64,000 bases of DNA, taken from Lineolata rhizophorae. Taxonomy: Eukaryota > Ascomycota > Dothideomycetes > Lineolatales > Lineolataceae. The notes below the pieces were generated by a model that did no database searches, had not been told where the DNA came from, and saw only the letters and a program-made list of their open reading frames with translations. Made by a program: the position numbers and the translations under genes. Within the stretch, counting starts at the first letter, position 1. Every line of letters starts with the position of its first letter. Location of the stretch: assembly GCA_010093515.1 (NCBI GenBank), contig MU001702.1:14109-78108 (forward strand). Reading direction: 5' to 3'. This document shows, piece after piece, positions 46,319 to 58,487 of the stretch.

Positions 46319-48880
46319 GTCCAACCAGCTGTCAAGCGGTCGATAATATGCTCATGCGCGGGGCTTGTCTTCATGGATGGCCAATATGAACGGGGACATA
46401 TATTTCCGTCGCTAATTCAATGACGACGAGAATGAAATCTACTTGAAAATCATTTTGACTTCAAGCAGTATCTGGAGAGCGCCGCCGTTCATTTAAGCTT
46501 GATTCTAGCAAAATCCTAGTCAGGCGTTGCCGGCTCACCCGCAGAGTCCCAGGACGGTAGAGGCTAGCGCAACCATCTAGTTCAGCCTCTGGTAGCCTTG
46601 ACCCAGAAGGTGTCCGTCAAGCCCATGATACTTCTTTTAGCCATTGTAGCTTTGTTTTTCAGACATCGCGACGTGAATGTCACATTCCCGTGACTCTGTT
46701 GCGGACACTCCTATCATCAATTTGTAAGGCCGTTGCACTTATGTCATGCCTATTGGTTGCTCCAACCATCCAGATATAAAAGCTGCCCATCAACAAACAG
46801 GCTAGCTTAACGTAGGTGATATATATTTTTGGCCTCGTCACCGGCATTTCCAAGACCACCGGGCTCTTCGTCGGCAGAATCTCAAAGCTTCAAGGAAAAC
46901 CGCAGATTCGCTAGTTCTGCCGTTAATGAACTTGAGGAAGTCCGTGGTATCGTGTCGGCGTCAGGCACCTTTGTGGAAGAGCATGCGGCACTGCCGGGGG
47001 GTGGGGGGGGCCTAGGAATCATGCCAGCGAAGAGGCGGAAAACGAATCCCAGGCACTAACAGTGATGAGGCCAACGACGGCATGTAGCGGAAATGAAATT
47101 CTAGAAAGGGCGGCGGTTGTTGCATTGAAGTGCGGTTGGGAACGTATGGTCGAGCTTGGTTCTAGTTGTCGATGGGTTGTGGACTTCCACGGTCCTCAGG
47201 CCTTCCAACAGCCGTGCTAGCGAGTCCCTGCTACCAGGAGAGGATAGCCCGCGACAACGGACCGGCCGTCATCGATCCACGTCTAGGGTGCCGTTCCCGA
47301 GGAGTGGCAGCCAAATACCCGGGAGCGATACGCGCACAGGCCACTCGAACTAGTACGTATAGGACGGCCAGCGCAGTCCAATTAGCTTCTAGCGACGGAC
47401 GGTTCCAGGCAGCATGCGCTCGGAATACCGCCTATTCTGCACTATCGGGCTGCCGAAGCCAATCTAGGATGAATTAGACCGATGACGGTCTTGGTCTGGC
47501 CCGCGACCCGTGAAGCCCTGATGATCTACACATATTACATACGTAGTTCGGCACATCACCGTGGTCTCACCTCCAAACCCGCTCTCCCAACGGCGGGATG
47601 CGTGGGTAGGTGCGCGCCAGATGGTCAGCGTTGCTGTTGCTACTACCGCCCCGGATAGGCAAGGTCAATGGACGCCTTCTAGAAGACGCGGGCACTGGTG
47701 GAGAAACCTTGCTGCTGCGGGGAAAAAGGAGGGGGGGACACGCGATGCAAGGCATGGACCGGCGCCTCGGCCCCGGCGGGTGGGTCTCGGCCAGGGACAG
47801 CCCAAGCGGCGGACCTGTACCGCAGCCTCAGGTGCATCTGGATGGGTTAGTACTCCGCGTTTGGCAGCGCAAGACCTCTCCCTCGGACGCCGCATGATAC
47901 ACAGTGCGTCGTAGCCGGCTGTCGTGAGAGGGCGTGCTGCAGAGGCCAATGGCCAAGGCCAAGGTGACATGATATCGACACCCTCGGAGGAACAACAGAG
48001 CTAGGTTGGGCTCAGCCCGCCGTTGCATCTGGCAGTCTAGCCAGCTGCGGGAGGTGGTGGTCGGCAGGCCGAGGAGCGGGCTCTCGCTGGCAACAGCGCG
48101 CCCCGAGGCTAGCAAGTGAGCAGAAGAGGGGTGCAAGAGGGCGGCGGCAGCGGGGTGGACTCGGTGCGATCAACCAGCGCTAGCATTGCATCATGTTGGA
48201 GAAGCGGGGAGCTCGTGTCTGGCGGTGGCCGTTATTTTAGCCTGGGGCGGCGCGGCGCGCGCCTCTCGCCAGTGAAAGGCGGCCCGGCGGCGGCGGGCTT
48301 GGTCCCCAAAAGTCGCCTCAGGACCCCCGGGAAGGTCCCCAAGGGGCAGCGGCAGGGTGCGCCCATTTAATGCCCCACACGCGCGCGGGAGCTGTGCCTC
48401 GCACATATACCTACGCACCCAACACACCCTCCCGCCGGCCCTCGCAATCCACCGCCGCGATCCTCGTCTTGAACGCCGCCCCGGCAACGAGGAAGAGGCC
48501 AAGGAAAGCGCGCTCCGCCCGCGGGCTCCCATCCATGAGCGCTTAGTGCTGGCTCCGCGCGGCACCGCAGCCTCGCGCGGCGCAAGGCTCTCCGCCCTCG
48601 CCCCCGGAACCTCCAGATCCTCCGTCGAGTCGGCCGCCGCCATCACCACCGTCTCGACCGCCCGACCGCGCCGCGCCACCCGAGAGCGAGACGGGACAGA
48701 CAGCCAAAGAGAGAACGAGAGCGGGCCACCCAACGACAGCCGCGACGACTGACGACGCATCAACGGGTGGCTCTGCCCGCCCGCCCGCTGCGCCGAGCCG
48801 CGCCGCCGCCGCTGCCGCGCCTCTCCCTCTCCCTCGCTCCCGTCTCCCTCTCCGCGGGCCCTTAATCACTTGCCTGCGCC
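46319..48880. other. Long intergenic region upstream of creC
   Basis: 2.6 kb. No supported gene; the 76-codon frame at 46829 is not convincing. From about 48400 the plus strand becomes CT/CG-rich, as in a long 5' leader, and it ends in the creC start at 48881. Overlapping open frames on both strands at 48190-48760 reflect high GC. Confidence 0.5.
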
Positions 48881-51359
48881 ATGTTGTAAGTAGTGCCTGG
48901 CAGCAGACGAACGACCGCGCGCGCGCCCAATCGGGGCCCGCGCCGGGCCGCGCGTGCTGCCCAGCCTTTCCCGTTTGCTTGTCAATGGGATCTACCAGGA
49001 GACTGATAACGGCGTTTTTGTGCGCGCCTGCGTACGCGTGGCGCGCGCGCGCACTTCGCAAAAATCGGACAGCGTTCTACCCCCGCCGCCGCGGTATCCC
49101 ACTGGCGCTTTCAATGCCGGGCCAGGCGCGCCCGTCATCGAGACCAACAACACCCTGTCCCACCCGTCTGGGCCCGACTATCAGCTCGTCGTCGGCGAAG
49201 GTATTATTATCTCCCTTCCCAGCCCGCCGGGACCCTGCTTCCTGTCCACCCGAGCTCTCTGCCTAGCCCCTCACCGCTATCATGTCGTTCCCGATGCGTG
49301 GCTGCTCCGCCGGAGCTCCTATCTAAGCACCTCAGCCACCCTTTCCCCATCCTTCGCTCTCTCGGAGCCTTCCTGCGCCACGCCGCTTCTCGCCCTCACT
49401 CGCACCCACAAGTCTCCATGACTGCTCCAGCCTCTTCCCCTTGCATTCTCCTCTCCATATTCCGCCCCCATTTCAGTTCTTCCTCCTTTCCGTCTCAATT
49501 CTCCGACCCCCCGCTCGCTCGGGAGCCCCGCCGACCTCATGACTTAACATGACAGGAACGTACGTGCTCCGCGACGACCTCCACCTTGCGACGCCTCCAC
49601 CGCACCCGTCCGAAGCACCCGTCCACAACCCTAACCCGCTCGCTACCGCCCTCTCCCCGCCCACAGCCGGCACCAAGCTCTCCCTCGTCAAGCTCGCGCC
49701 CTCGACAGCCCCGGTCCAGAAGCTGTTCCGCACCCACAGCGCCTCGCGGACGACGGCGCTTCCACCCTTTCCTGGTACCGCCGCCGCCGCCACTGCCACT
49801 ATCCTCGATGGCAGCGAGGCCCAGAGCTTCGCCAGCGACTCGGACTCTCACCTCAAGAGCAATGGCGTCAGCCCGGCGCTGGCGCTGCTGCCGAGCGGCG
49901 TCGGCAGCACGCCGACCTTCGGCGAAGGGAACCCGGCGCTGGCGAGCGCGGCCAACGCGCGGGATTCCAAGGATCACCAGCAGCTCAAGCGGCGCAAGCC
50001 CAAGAGCAACATCATCAAGAGCAACTCGTCCTTCGTGTCGCGCGTGATTCCGCACGAGGCGTTGCAGAAGCGGCTGCAGGAGCACAACCCGAACGGCGTC
50101 TTCGTGTTTGCGAACATCAATCGAGCCATGCAGTGGCTGGACTTTACGTCGCCGAGCAAGGTACCGGAGCGAACCAATCAGACCAGGCGGTCGGGGATAA
50201 GGGGGTCCCCGACACTTGTGGCCCTTGGGTTGTCGAGAAGCTAATGTGAGGGCGTTTTCTCCACTTAGGATGAACACTTGACCAAGATATTATTCACAAA
50301 GGCGCATGCGCTGTGTCACGATGTCAATCCCGTCACCAAGAGCTCGTCCCACATCGACCTGGTCATGGGCTTTTCCACCGGCGACCTGATATGGTACGAG
50401 CCCATGTCACAAAAATACGCCCGAATCAACAAAAACGTAAGTCTTCCCCCGCCCCTCTCTATTAGAAGTGGGGCTTTCCTATTTGTACACCGCCCCATTG
50501 GCCCAGAGGCTAGCAGGCTTATTTTTTGACCTCCTATTTGCACAGGGTATCATAAACAGTACCGCCGTCGTGGAAGTGCGATGGCTACCTAATTCCGAGA
50601 ACCTGTTCCTAGCCGCCCACACCGACGGCTCCCTGATCGTCTACGACAAGGAGAAAGAGGATGCACCCTTCGTGCCCGAGGAGGGTCCCGCCGCTACCGC
50701 CGCCAATGGGGTTGCAGCCGCCGACGACAGCCACGGCAACGCCCTCGAGTCCCGCAAGCGGCTCCAGATCAAGAAGTCGGTGCAGTCGCGCAACCAAAAG
50801 ACGAACCCCGTATCCTACTGGAAGACGTCCAACTCGCGCATCAACGGGCTCGCCTTCTCGCCCGACGGGCGCCACCTCGCCGTCGTGTCCGAGGACGGGT
50901 CGCTCCGCATCATCGACTTCGTCGGCGAGCGGCTGCGCGACCTCTTCGCGAGCTACTACGGCGGCCTCATGAGCGCGTGCTGGTCGCCCGACGGCGCCTA
51001 CGTCGTCACGGGGGGCCAGGACGACCTCGTGTCCATCTGGAGCCTCGACGACGCCGCCCTCGTCGCCCGCTGCCCCGGCCACAACTCGTGGGTCACGGCC
51101 GTCGCCTTCGACCCCTGGCGCTGCGACGAGCGCAACTACCGCTTCGGCTCCGTCGGCGAGGACTGCCGCCTCCTGCTCTGGGACTTCTCCGTCGGCATGC
51201 TCATCAGGCCCCGCGCCGCGTCCGTCCGCCAGCGCGGCTCCGTCTCCTCGCATCTGCCCGGCGTGCGCAACAGGGTGGAGCCGGCCTCCGCCGCCGCCGC
51301 CGCCGCGCGGCTGAGGTCTGACTCGACGCTGGCGGCGGGGGCGAGCGGCGGGAGCGCGA

Positions 51360-51392
<33 letters not shown>

Positions 51393-51585
51393 CCGACGAG
51401 AGCGAGGTCGTGCACGAGGTGGAGCCGCGGGCGCGCGTCGCGATGCTGCCGCCCGTCATGGAGAAGAGCGTGGATAGCCATCCGCTGTGCTGGATCGGGT
51501 TCGAGGAGGACTGCATTATCACGGCGTGCAATGAAGGTGGGTCCTTTTGGGTTGTTTTCTAGCGTCTCGCCTGAACTTTTCTTTT

Positions 51586-51623
<38 letters not shown>

Positions 51624-51624
51624 C

Positions 51625-51663
<39 letters not shown>

Positions 51664-51866
51664 GCTCCTTGTTTCCCCGGTCAGGGTCGAACAATTGGGG
51701 CATTTGCAGGATAGGGTCTGGCAACTCTGGTCGTAGGCGTCATGCTCGGATGTACGTTGGAGCTAACTCGATCTCTTGTCTAGGTCACATTCGCACTTGG
51801 GACCGGCCCAAGGAGGGCGCCGCCGGCAGCGACGGCGCGCCGTCGATGACGGGCAGTTGTGCTTGA
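48881..51866 (+). CDS. creC: CreC, WD40 protein of the CreB deubiquitinase complex
   Basis: WD-repeat partner that stabilises the CreB deubiquitinase in carbon catabolite repression (human relatives WDR20/WDR48-type). Six coding exons: 48881-48885, 49073-49200, 49556-50160, 50269-50436, 50546-51536 and 51784-51866; 659 residues. The first coding exon is only ATGTT; splicing yields [10 protein letters not shown], the start expected for CreC, and the exon 2-3 join gives [20 protein letters not shown]. Landmarks: [33 protein letters not shown], then WD-like units ([48 protein letters not shown]) and the terminal [18 protein letters not shown] run lies near residue 575. The last intron holds a 75-base T/C tract. 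Confidence 0.93.
51588..51662 (+). repeat. Poly-T tract in creC intron 5
   Basis: 36 T, then CCCC, then 35 T, on the sense strand inside the last creC intron (51537-51783). The true length may differ because such runs sequence poorly. A tract this long sits about 120 bases upstream of the 3' splice site. Confidence 0.9.
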
Positions 51867-54800
51867 CTGAATCGAGTCGAGCGAGTGGGCACGGGCGGAT
51901 CCCTGGATTAGCTGTATACCCTACGAACCTCCACTTCGTCCTCGCCGTTTTCCCACCTCTTCAATTGCATAGCAGGTAGATCCGAGTTACGTAAGCTTGT
52001 ACAGAGATTAATGCGAGGTACGGTACGCATTTGCGAAAGCGGGTCGTTTTGATGTTCTGCGGCTTCTCGGTTCGGCGGCGGAAAAGCAATGTTTGTCTGG
52101 TTTGTTCCTGCGGTTGTTGTTGTGGTTTGGTTAGATCTCTCCCTCACGCCGCCACTTTTCTGATTGGGGCAGGGCTTTTCTTCTGTGGTTGTTTTCCTCT
52201 GCACGTTGGAGTTTAGCTGGAGGATGCGAAGGTGCTCCATCTGGCGTCAAGTTGGGGGGAGAAGAGGGGGCGGGGGGGGGGGGGGGGGAGCAATCTCGTC
52301 CAGCGCCTGCCTAATTACCTATCTACCTACGGTAGACGGCCCGGCGAGCGGCGAAGTCGTACATATAAACCCCTCGTCCCAATCGGGCAGGTGCAAGCGA
52401 GGCACATAGTAGGGCAGGGGTCCAGGGTCTCAGGGTCACATGAAAACGGCCGGGGGAAAAACGGGTGTGGACCGTGACACCACGCCCGGCTTTTTGTACA
52501 TTAGAGGACATTGCTGAAAGGGGAAACCGTTCGGCGAGCGAAGAGCGGAAGGTAGGTGCCTGAAAGAAAACAATGAAAATAAGAATAAAATAAACGTTGG
52601 AGGTGGCACGGCTGGTGGTACGCCTTGAAGTGCGCTGGCGGGAAAAAAGACTACAGACAGACAGCTATTAACTGCGCGACGCTTTTTCGGTTGGTGATCA
52701 GGGAGACACAGGACAGAGGGCCGGTTGGCTGGTCGGCCGTCTGGCTGTCTCGCTCGAGCTAGGGTGTCTACTACGAGCGGGAACGACGTACATACGAAAT
52801 CACGAGCCCCAGCCTCCGTGGCGCGTCCAAACGTCCAAAACCCGTCCACTGGGAACCCCGCGGACGCAAAAGGCGCCTTGACTGTCTATGTACCCGGGGC
52901 AACGGCGTCGGTGGAGGCCGCGTCAGTCCCGGGATGCCCGCTTTTCCGGCGGGGTGGCCCGGCTCGGTCGGGGCTGGAATTCGACGGCCGGGGATGCGCG
53001 ACGGCTGCGTACGGACGGAGTAGTAGGTGTGAGAGGAGCGGCGGCGGGGCGGTGCTGGCTAGCGTGGGGTGCGCTTTTCTGTACTTCTTTTTTTTCTTCG
53101 TTCTTGTCGAGATGCGTTCGATTGGCGGCTAGTCTTGGCTGGTCGAGTTGTTGCCTCTATGGTACATGGTACCAAGGTACATACGGAGGTGCTGGCGGGG
53201 CTGAACTGAGTGTGGGCTGCCAAGTCCCGAGATCTGGGCACCGCCGGGTCGAGGGACTGACTGCTGGCGAGACTGACGAGGGGCAACCGGGCTGTTGGGT
53301 ACGCGGAAAGAAGCAATTCGGCTCTGAAAAATAATTTCCCTTCTTTCTTTTTTTTTTTGACTATATTTTTAATTGTGCTTGTCGGGGGGCTTCGTAGGTG
53401 TGGGCTGAGAGGGCCGTTTTTGGCACCCGGGCGCGATAGGCGAGCGGGACGGTTGTAGCGGATTGGATGGGTAAGGCTGGACCAGACGGCGGGCCAAGCA
53501 GATGGGTGCGACGGGGGATGCCGCTAGGCGGCCGGCCCATGGTTAGGTCGGCGTCGGCGTCGTCCCCGCTCCGCGGGTTTCCCAGGCCGTCGAGACGAGC
53601 TACGACGGCGGCTGCAAGCCAGGCGACTGGGCGTAGGCGCGCGCGGGCGCGTCCGGGCAAAGTTGTGGCTTCATCTAGCCTTCTGGGCTCTTGGGGCGTT
53701 CCGCTGGGCGTGGGATGGGCGTAGAGGGAACGGCGAATGATCTAGACGGGCTGACATGGCGAGGGCTGGACCCTTATTTTCTTACCTTTCTGGGCTTCGC
53801 TTCTGTGCGTGGGTGGATGGACGGGACGGGCGGGGGCGGGGCGTGACGGGCTGCGGCTCGCGGCGGGAAGGATTGGGTTGTGTGTGTGCGTGTGCTGTGT
53901 GCTGAGGTCGTCCGTTCGTGTTCGTTTAGAGAGATGGATTAGGTATACCTGGGTAGTATGGTAGGCATGCTGACGGCAGGCGAGGTGTCGAAGGAGGGCA
54001 GGTGGCTTCTTCAGGTGAGAGGAACCCGGGTACTGGCAACCACCTACTCCATGGAACCCAGCGCCGGGTGATCCAGCCCCGGCGCCGCCAAGTGAGGCAG
54101 CAAGGCTCCCGCAGACCTGGTTGCTGGATCGGTTGAATGAGGGCGTCAGCAGCGGCTGGGTTTTTAAAAGACGGTTGAACGGTTCTGGGATCCGAATGAG
54201 GGGAGATTCGGCGATGTGCGAAGAGGTCACGGCCGGGATGCCCTGTTGTCAGAATATCCAAATTCGTCAGTGGAAAAAAATAATTCGTTGTGGCATTTTC
54301 ATCTTGTCATTGGAAACATCTGTCGTGGACGGCAGTGATACGGCGAAAGCGACGGCCGCCAGCAAAGAAAAAGAAGCGGGTGAAAAACAAATAAATAAAT
54401 ACAAAGCGAATAGCGGCAAGGATAGTGCGCTGCGCTCTGGGATCGCTGGCTCCCGAATGCAAGCCCCTCGTTGGCGCGCAACGCCTGCCTTTCGCGGCTG
54501 GTGGCTGCTCGCTCCCCACGCGGCAAAGCCACACGCCGCACCTGGCCCGCGGACGAGACCTGGGCTGGAGGGACCAGGGAGTCAGCGCGCGTCCCGGCGT
54601 GCGCCGGAGAGGCTTGGGCTGATCTGGTTCCGAATAGGCAGGGCGAGTATAGAAGAAGCGGAGGCGCGCGTCGCGGCCGCGGGACTGCCGTTAAAACGCT
54701 CCCTCTTTTCCGACCTCGCAATTCTTTGTCTCTCGTCCTCTTCTGCTGCGACGGGATCTAGATTGTATCTCGGGAAGCTTGCCCCTCCAGGCTCCCGGCT

Positions 54801-56008
54801 GCCCCTCATCCTCCCACGCCCGCCGCCTATCGATAAGGCCCGCTCGGTCCGCCTGCCTGTTTCTGCCGAAAGTGGAGCCCGTGGAGCCTCAATCGCGCCG
54901 TCACACCTCTGCCACAGTCCGTACGTGCAACGCACACGCTAAAGGGGAGAGATTCGAGCCCGGGTTGCCGTGTCGGGCCATCTCCGCCCGAAGACGGTAG
55001 CGTCCGCGGTCCGTATCTCCAGCTAATAGCTACGCGCCGTCCCCTTGCTGGCGGCGCCGGACCGAGAAGTCAGAAGCTCGGCCGCTGAGATTTTCGATTT
55101 TTTTGATGACGCGGGCGGGACCCGTGTTGCCGCCGGCTTAGGCAAGCCTGTGTTGGTTGGTTCTGGTTGATTTTTTTTTCCCCTTCTTTCTGTCTCTCTC
55201 CCCCGCTCTCTCTCTCTGTCCTTGTTTTATACCCGGGCTTTGTTGGTCGGGGCTGGTTTTGGTGGTTGACGTGATCACCCGCTGTGCTGTCGCACCTGGT
55301 ATTTCCGGGCGGAAGTCGCGTCCCGCCACAAGGCCCGGCCAAACCACCCCCCGGTCATCGTTCCCACGGCGAGCATGAGCGACAACGGCCAACGGGCCTG
55401 ACGTCCAGCTCTTCTTGCCCGGCTGAAAACGCTCCTCTCGGCTCCTCTGACTTGCCTGCCGCTTATCGGCGCGATTACCTCACTCCTGGTTGTACCTCCG
55501 CCTGTACCTAACTTTTCTCCCACTCCTTTTCCCAAACTGCCGTTTTCAACACTCAGCAAGCCATCTCCCTCTCGCGCGCGCGCTGCAGCATTCCACTTCA
55601 CGTGCCACGCAGCCCGCAGCAGCCAATTGCCGCCTTTTCGGACGCCTGCATCTGTCCTTGTCCACCCCCCTCGTCTGTACGGCAGCAGCCGCGCTCGCCT
55701 GATCTCGCATGATAGGTCTGGCCAGACGACACGACACCTGACAGCACTCTGCGTACCGGGCCATCCGATCGAAATCTCCAAAGTGGTTTTTGAGGGAGTC
55801 CGGGGCCGCACGTCACACATCCCAGCCTCGCATCTCTTGGTCGCGCTCCGCACACGTACTCAACCCACTCGACTTCAACCCTACCGCCCTTGGCCGCCGA
55901 GTGCGATTCATAGGCACTCCGCGCCCTTGCGCAACCACGCTGGAAGTCATATCCGCACATTTTCTCCGGGGTTGAGTGCCACTGTGACGTGCACACGTCT
56001 GCTCAGTC
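51867..56008. other. Long intergenic region between creC and the creD-like gene
   Basis: 4.1 kb with no gene I can support. Notable points: a 17-base G run at 52272-52288, T-rich 53340-53370, and a CT-rich leader at 55400-56000 ahead of the arrestin gene. Frames at 54121-54942 and 55275-55853 are open by chance in several registers. Confidence 0.5.
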
Positions 56009-58487
56009 ATGGTGGGCACTCCAAAAGTCTTCGGCGTCGGTGCGTCGAAGCCCCACCTCGACTTCAGGTGCGATGCGCATTCTTTTAAATATTATTCCCT
56101 AGAAGGGCAAAAAAAAAAAAAGAAAGAAAAAAGAAAGAAAGAAAAGAAAGACGAAAGTTTGTAAGGCTTCGTAGCCAGAGTGGATCTACAGAGATCGAAG
56201 ATTCTGCTTAGTGTTAAATATTGGATTTTTACTCAAAGCCGGGTGCACAGCTACAAATTAGCACGAAGCTAACAACCTTATCTATTAGGCTAGATTCGCC
56301 GTTTGTCGTCTTTCATGGCCGACCCTCGGAGGCAGAAGCCGCTCAGTTGACGGGGAAGCTCATCCTCAACAATCATGAGAGCATGGCGATAAGAGCAATC
56401 CATGTGCGGTTAAAGGGGCTTCGGAAGATATCGTACGTACCTCTCCCACTCGGTTTATTCTCAGCATGGCCACGACGCAGTCGAAGTCGCAGAGAACTAA
56501 CTACTCGTCTCTACTTTACTGAAGATGGGTGTCAAGCACGACCGCCGTATCTCCCCAACAAATGCTCCACAAGGACGTCTTTTTCTTCGAAGATTGCACC
56601 CTGTTTCCGACGGAAGGAATCAACAAGTCCCGGCCTCATCGCCTCGGAAGTGGCGAACACGAATGGTCCTTCAAGTTCACGCTGCCTGGGAACCTCCCAG
56701 AAAGTGTTGAAGGCCTGACTGGAAGCTACGTCATTTACAATCTCTCTGCTACGGTAGATCGTGGTATGATGTCTAAAGACCTTACTGCCACAAAACACAT
56801 CCGCGTCATTAGGACGCTTGCGGCAGACCTTGACGAAAGCTTCCCGATGGAACAGGTCTGTCCAACTACAGACTGTGCGATCGATCGATTAATGCTGATA
56901 TATATACAATAGATCAACGAAGACGTGTGGCCGGACAAGATCAGCTATCGAATACGCATCCCTCGCACCAATTACATCTATGGGACTTCGATAACGGCAG
57001 ACTTTCTCCTTACTCCGTTTAAGAAGGGCCTCACAATTGGTGAGACCAAGATGGAACTTGTCGAGCATATCAATTTGAGCATTCCGCAACCCGGCGCCAA
57101 TTCAATGAGCCAGCACCATTGGGACATCGCAGTAGCACGTCAAACCCGGGAAGGGCCCGGCGACCACGACCGATTTTATGACGAAGAAGACGAGGAGTCG
57201 CTACAAGACGACTCGTACCGCTTCCGAATGACATTGCAACTCCCCCGGTCCCTCAAAAGGTGTCGACAGCACGTCGAGGCTGAGCACGTGAAGATCGAAC
57301 ACAAACTTCGCGTATATGTGAACCTACACAATCCCGAGGGCCACACCAGTCAGCTGATTGTCAAAAACATTGTCAATCTTTTCATCTCGCCGAATCTGCC
57401 GATCAATGAGGATCAAACCGTTTCTATTGCGGAGTGCCAGTTTGCGCACGCTCAGATGCATGAGGCCACAGACCCCACGGCGCCTCCAATGTACGGAGAA
57501 CATCAGTTAGATCAAATCTACGATGAGATCGATACTGCAGGATTTATGACGCCCCGTCATAATGGCACCGCAAACGTTGGCGGCTCGGCTTACAACTCAG
57601 GGGTCAACACTCCGTTCTACTCCCACTCCCACACAGGTTCGGCCGAGAACCTTGGTTCGCTGGATGCGGTAGCAGCATCCGACCAGACCCAAACTACCGG
57701 CCCCGGAGCCTCCGCATCTGCCTTGCACTCCCGCCTCACAACGCTCCAGGACGAAGAACGTTCGGTCAATAGTGCCTTGCGAGGACTGCCGCAATCGGCG
57801 CATTCATCGGGAAGTCGTCTTTCCGAGAACTCGCGTTCAACATCGGAACTCAGTACGCCGCTAGAACATGGCCCACCCCAGGAGGGCTATTTTCCGACCT
57901 CCGGCCAGCCGTCGCGCTCGACGCTGCATCATTCGCGCCATAGTTCCGGACACGGCCACGGCGCCACCACCTCGACCGACGGCGGCGGCGAAGAGGCTCA
58001 AACTCCGCTCACTCCCGGCGGCCGCACCACTCCCGGCGGTACCCAGGGACCCCTCGGCTGCACGTACAACATGGACGAGCTGGCGCGCATCCCGAGCTAC
58101 GACACGGCAATGCGGACGGTGCCGGCGCCGCGGCGCCGCGGGCCCGCGTCCGGGGAGGACCTGCCCACCTACGAGGTAGCGACGAGCCGCCCGCCGAGCC
58201 CGGGCAGCGGGCGCGTCAGCGGGCACGCGAGCGGGGCCGTCACGCCCGTGACGCAGGGGATGGTGCCGGCTGGAGCGAGAGAGCATGCGGAAACAGCGAG
58301 CCGCCATAGCGGGCGGTCGAATTCGTCGGATGAGGCGCCGTTAGCGCCGGTTGTGGAGGGGGAGGTTGTGGGTGAGGGGGACAATGTGTCGGTGGGTGGG
58401 AGGAGTGCCTCTAGTTCGAGGAGCGGGAGGAGCGGGACGGAGTCGCGGGCGGCGCCGCAGTCGGCGAGGAGGGTCGAGTTTAGGTAG
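56009..58487 (+). CDS. CreD-like alpha-arrestin (HECT ubiquitin ligase adaptor)
   Basis: Arrestin-related trafficking adaptor of 702 residues that should bridge the Rsp5/HulA ubiquitin ligase to membrane transporters. Exons: 56009-56067, 56289-56432, 56525-56855 and 56913-58487. The exon 1-2 join gives PHLDFRLDSPFVVFHG and the exon 2-3 join gives GLRKISWVSS. Arrestin N domain about 15-180 (GKLILNNHESMAIRAIHVRL, FPTEGINKS, HEWSFKFTLPG); arrestin C domain about 180-345 (VWPDKISYRIRIPRTNYIYG, KIEHKLRVYVNL). WW-binding motifs: PPMY at 369-372, in APPMYGEHQLDQIY as in CreD, and LPTY near 595. The tail is Ser/Pro/Gly-rich. In A. nidulans CreD opposes CreB/CreC, and creC is the preceding gene. Closest-orthologue status needs a tree, so no symbol is given. 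Confidence 0.9.

Noticed and set aside
13435-47545. Recurring TACGTA palindromes in intergenic DNA
   Set aside because: About 16 are expected by chance in 64 kb; no consistent spacing to genes, so no regulatory claim.
49201-49421. Extension of the frame through creC intron 2
   Set aside because: Reading on gives Ser/Pro/Leu nonsense; the GTATTA..GACAG intron restores the conserved [17 protein letters not shown].
54945-54965. tRNA B-box-like gattcgagccc
   Set aside because: No A box or cloverleaf upstream on the same strand.
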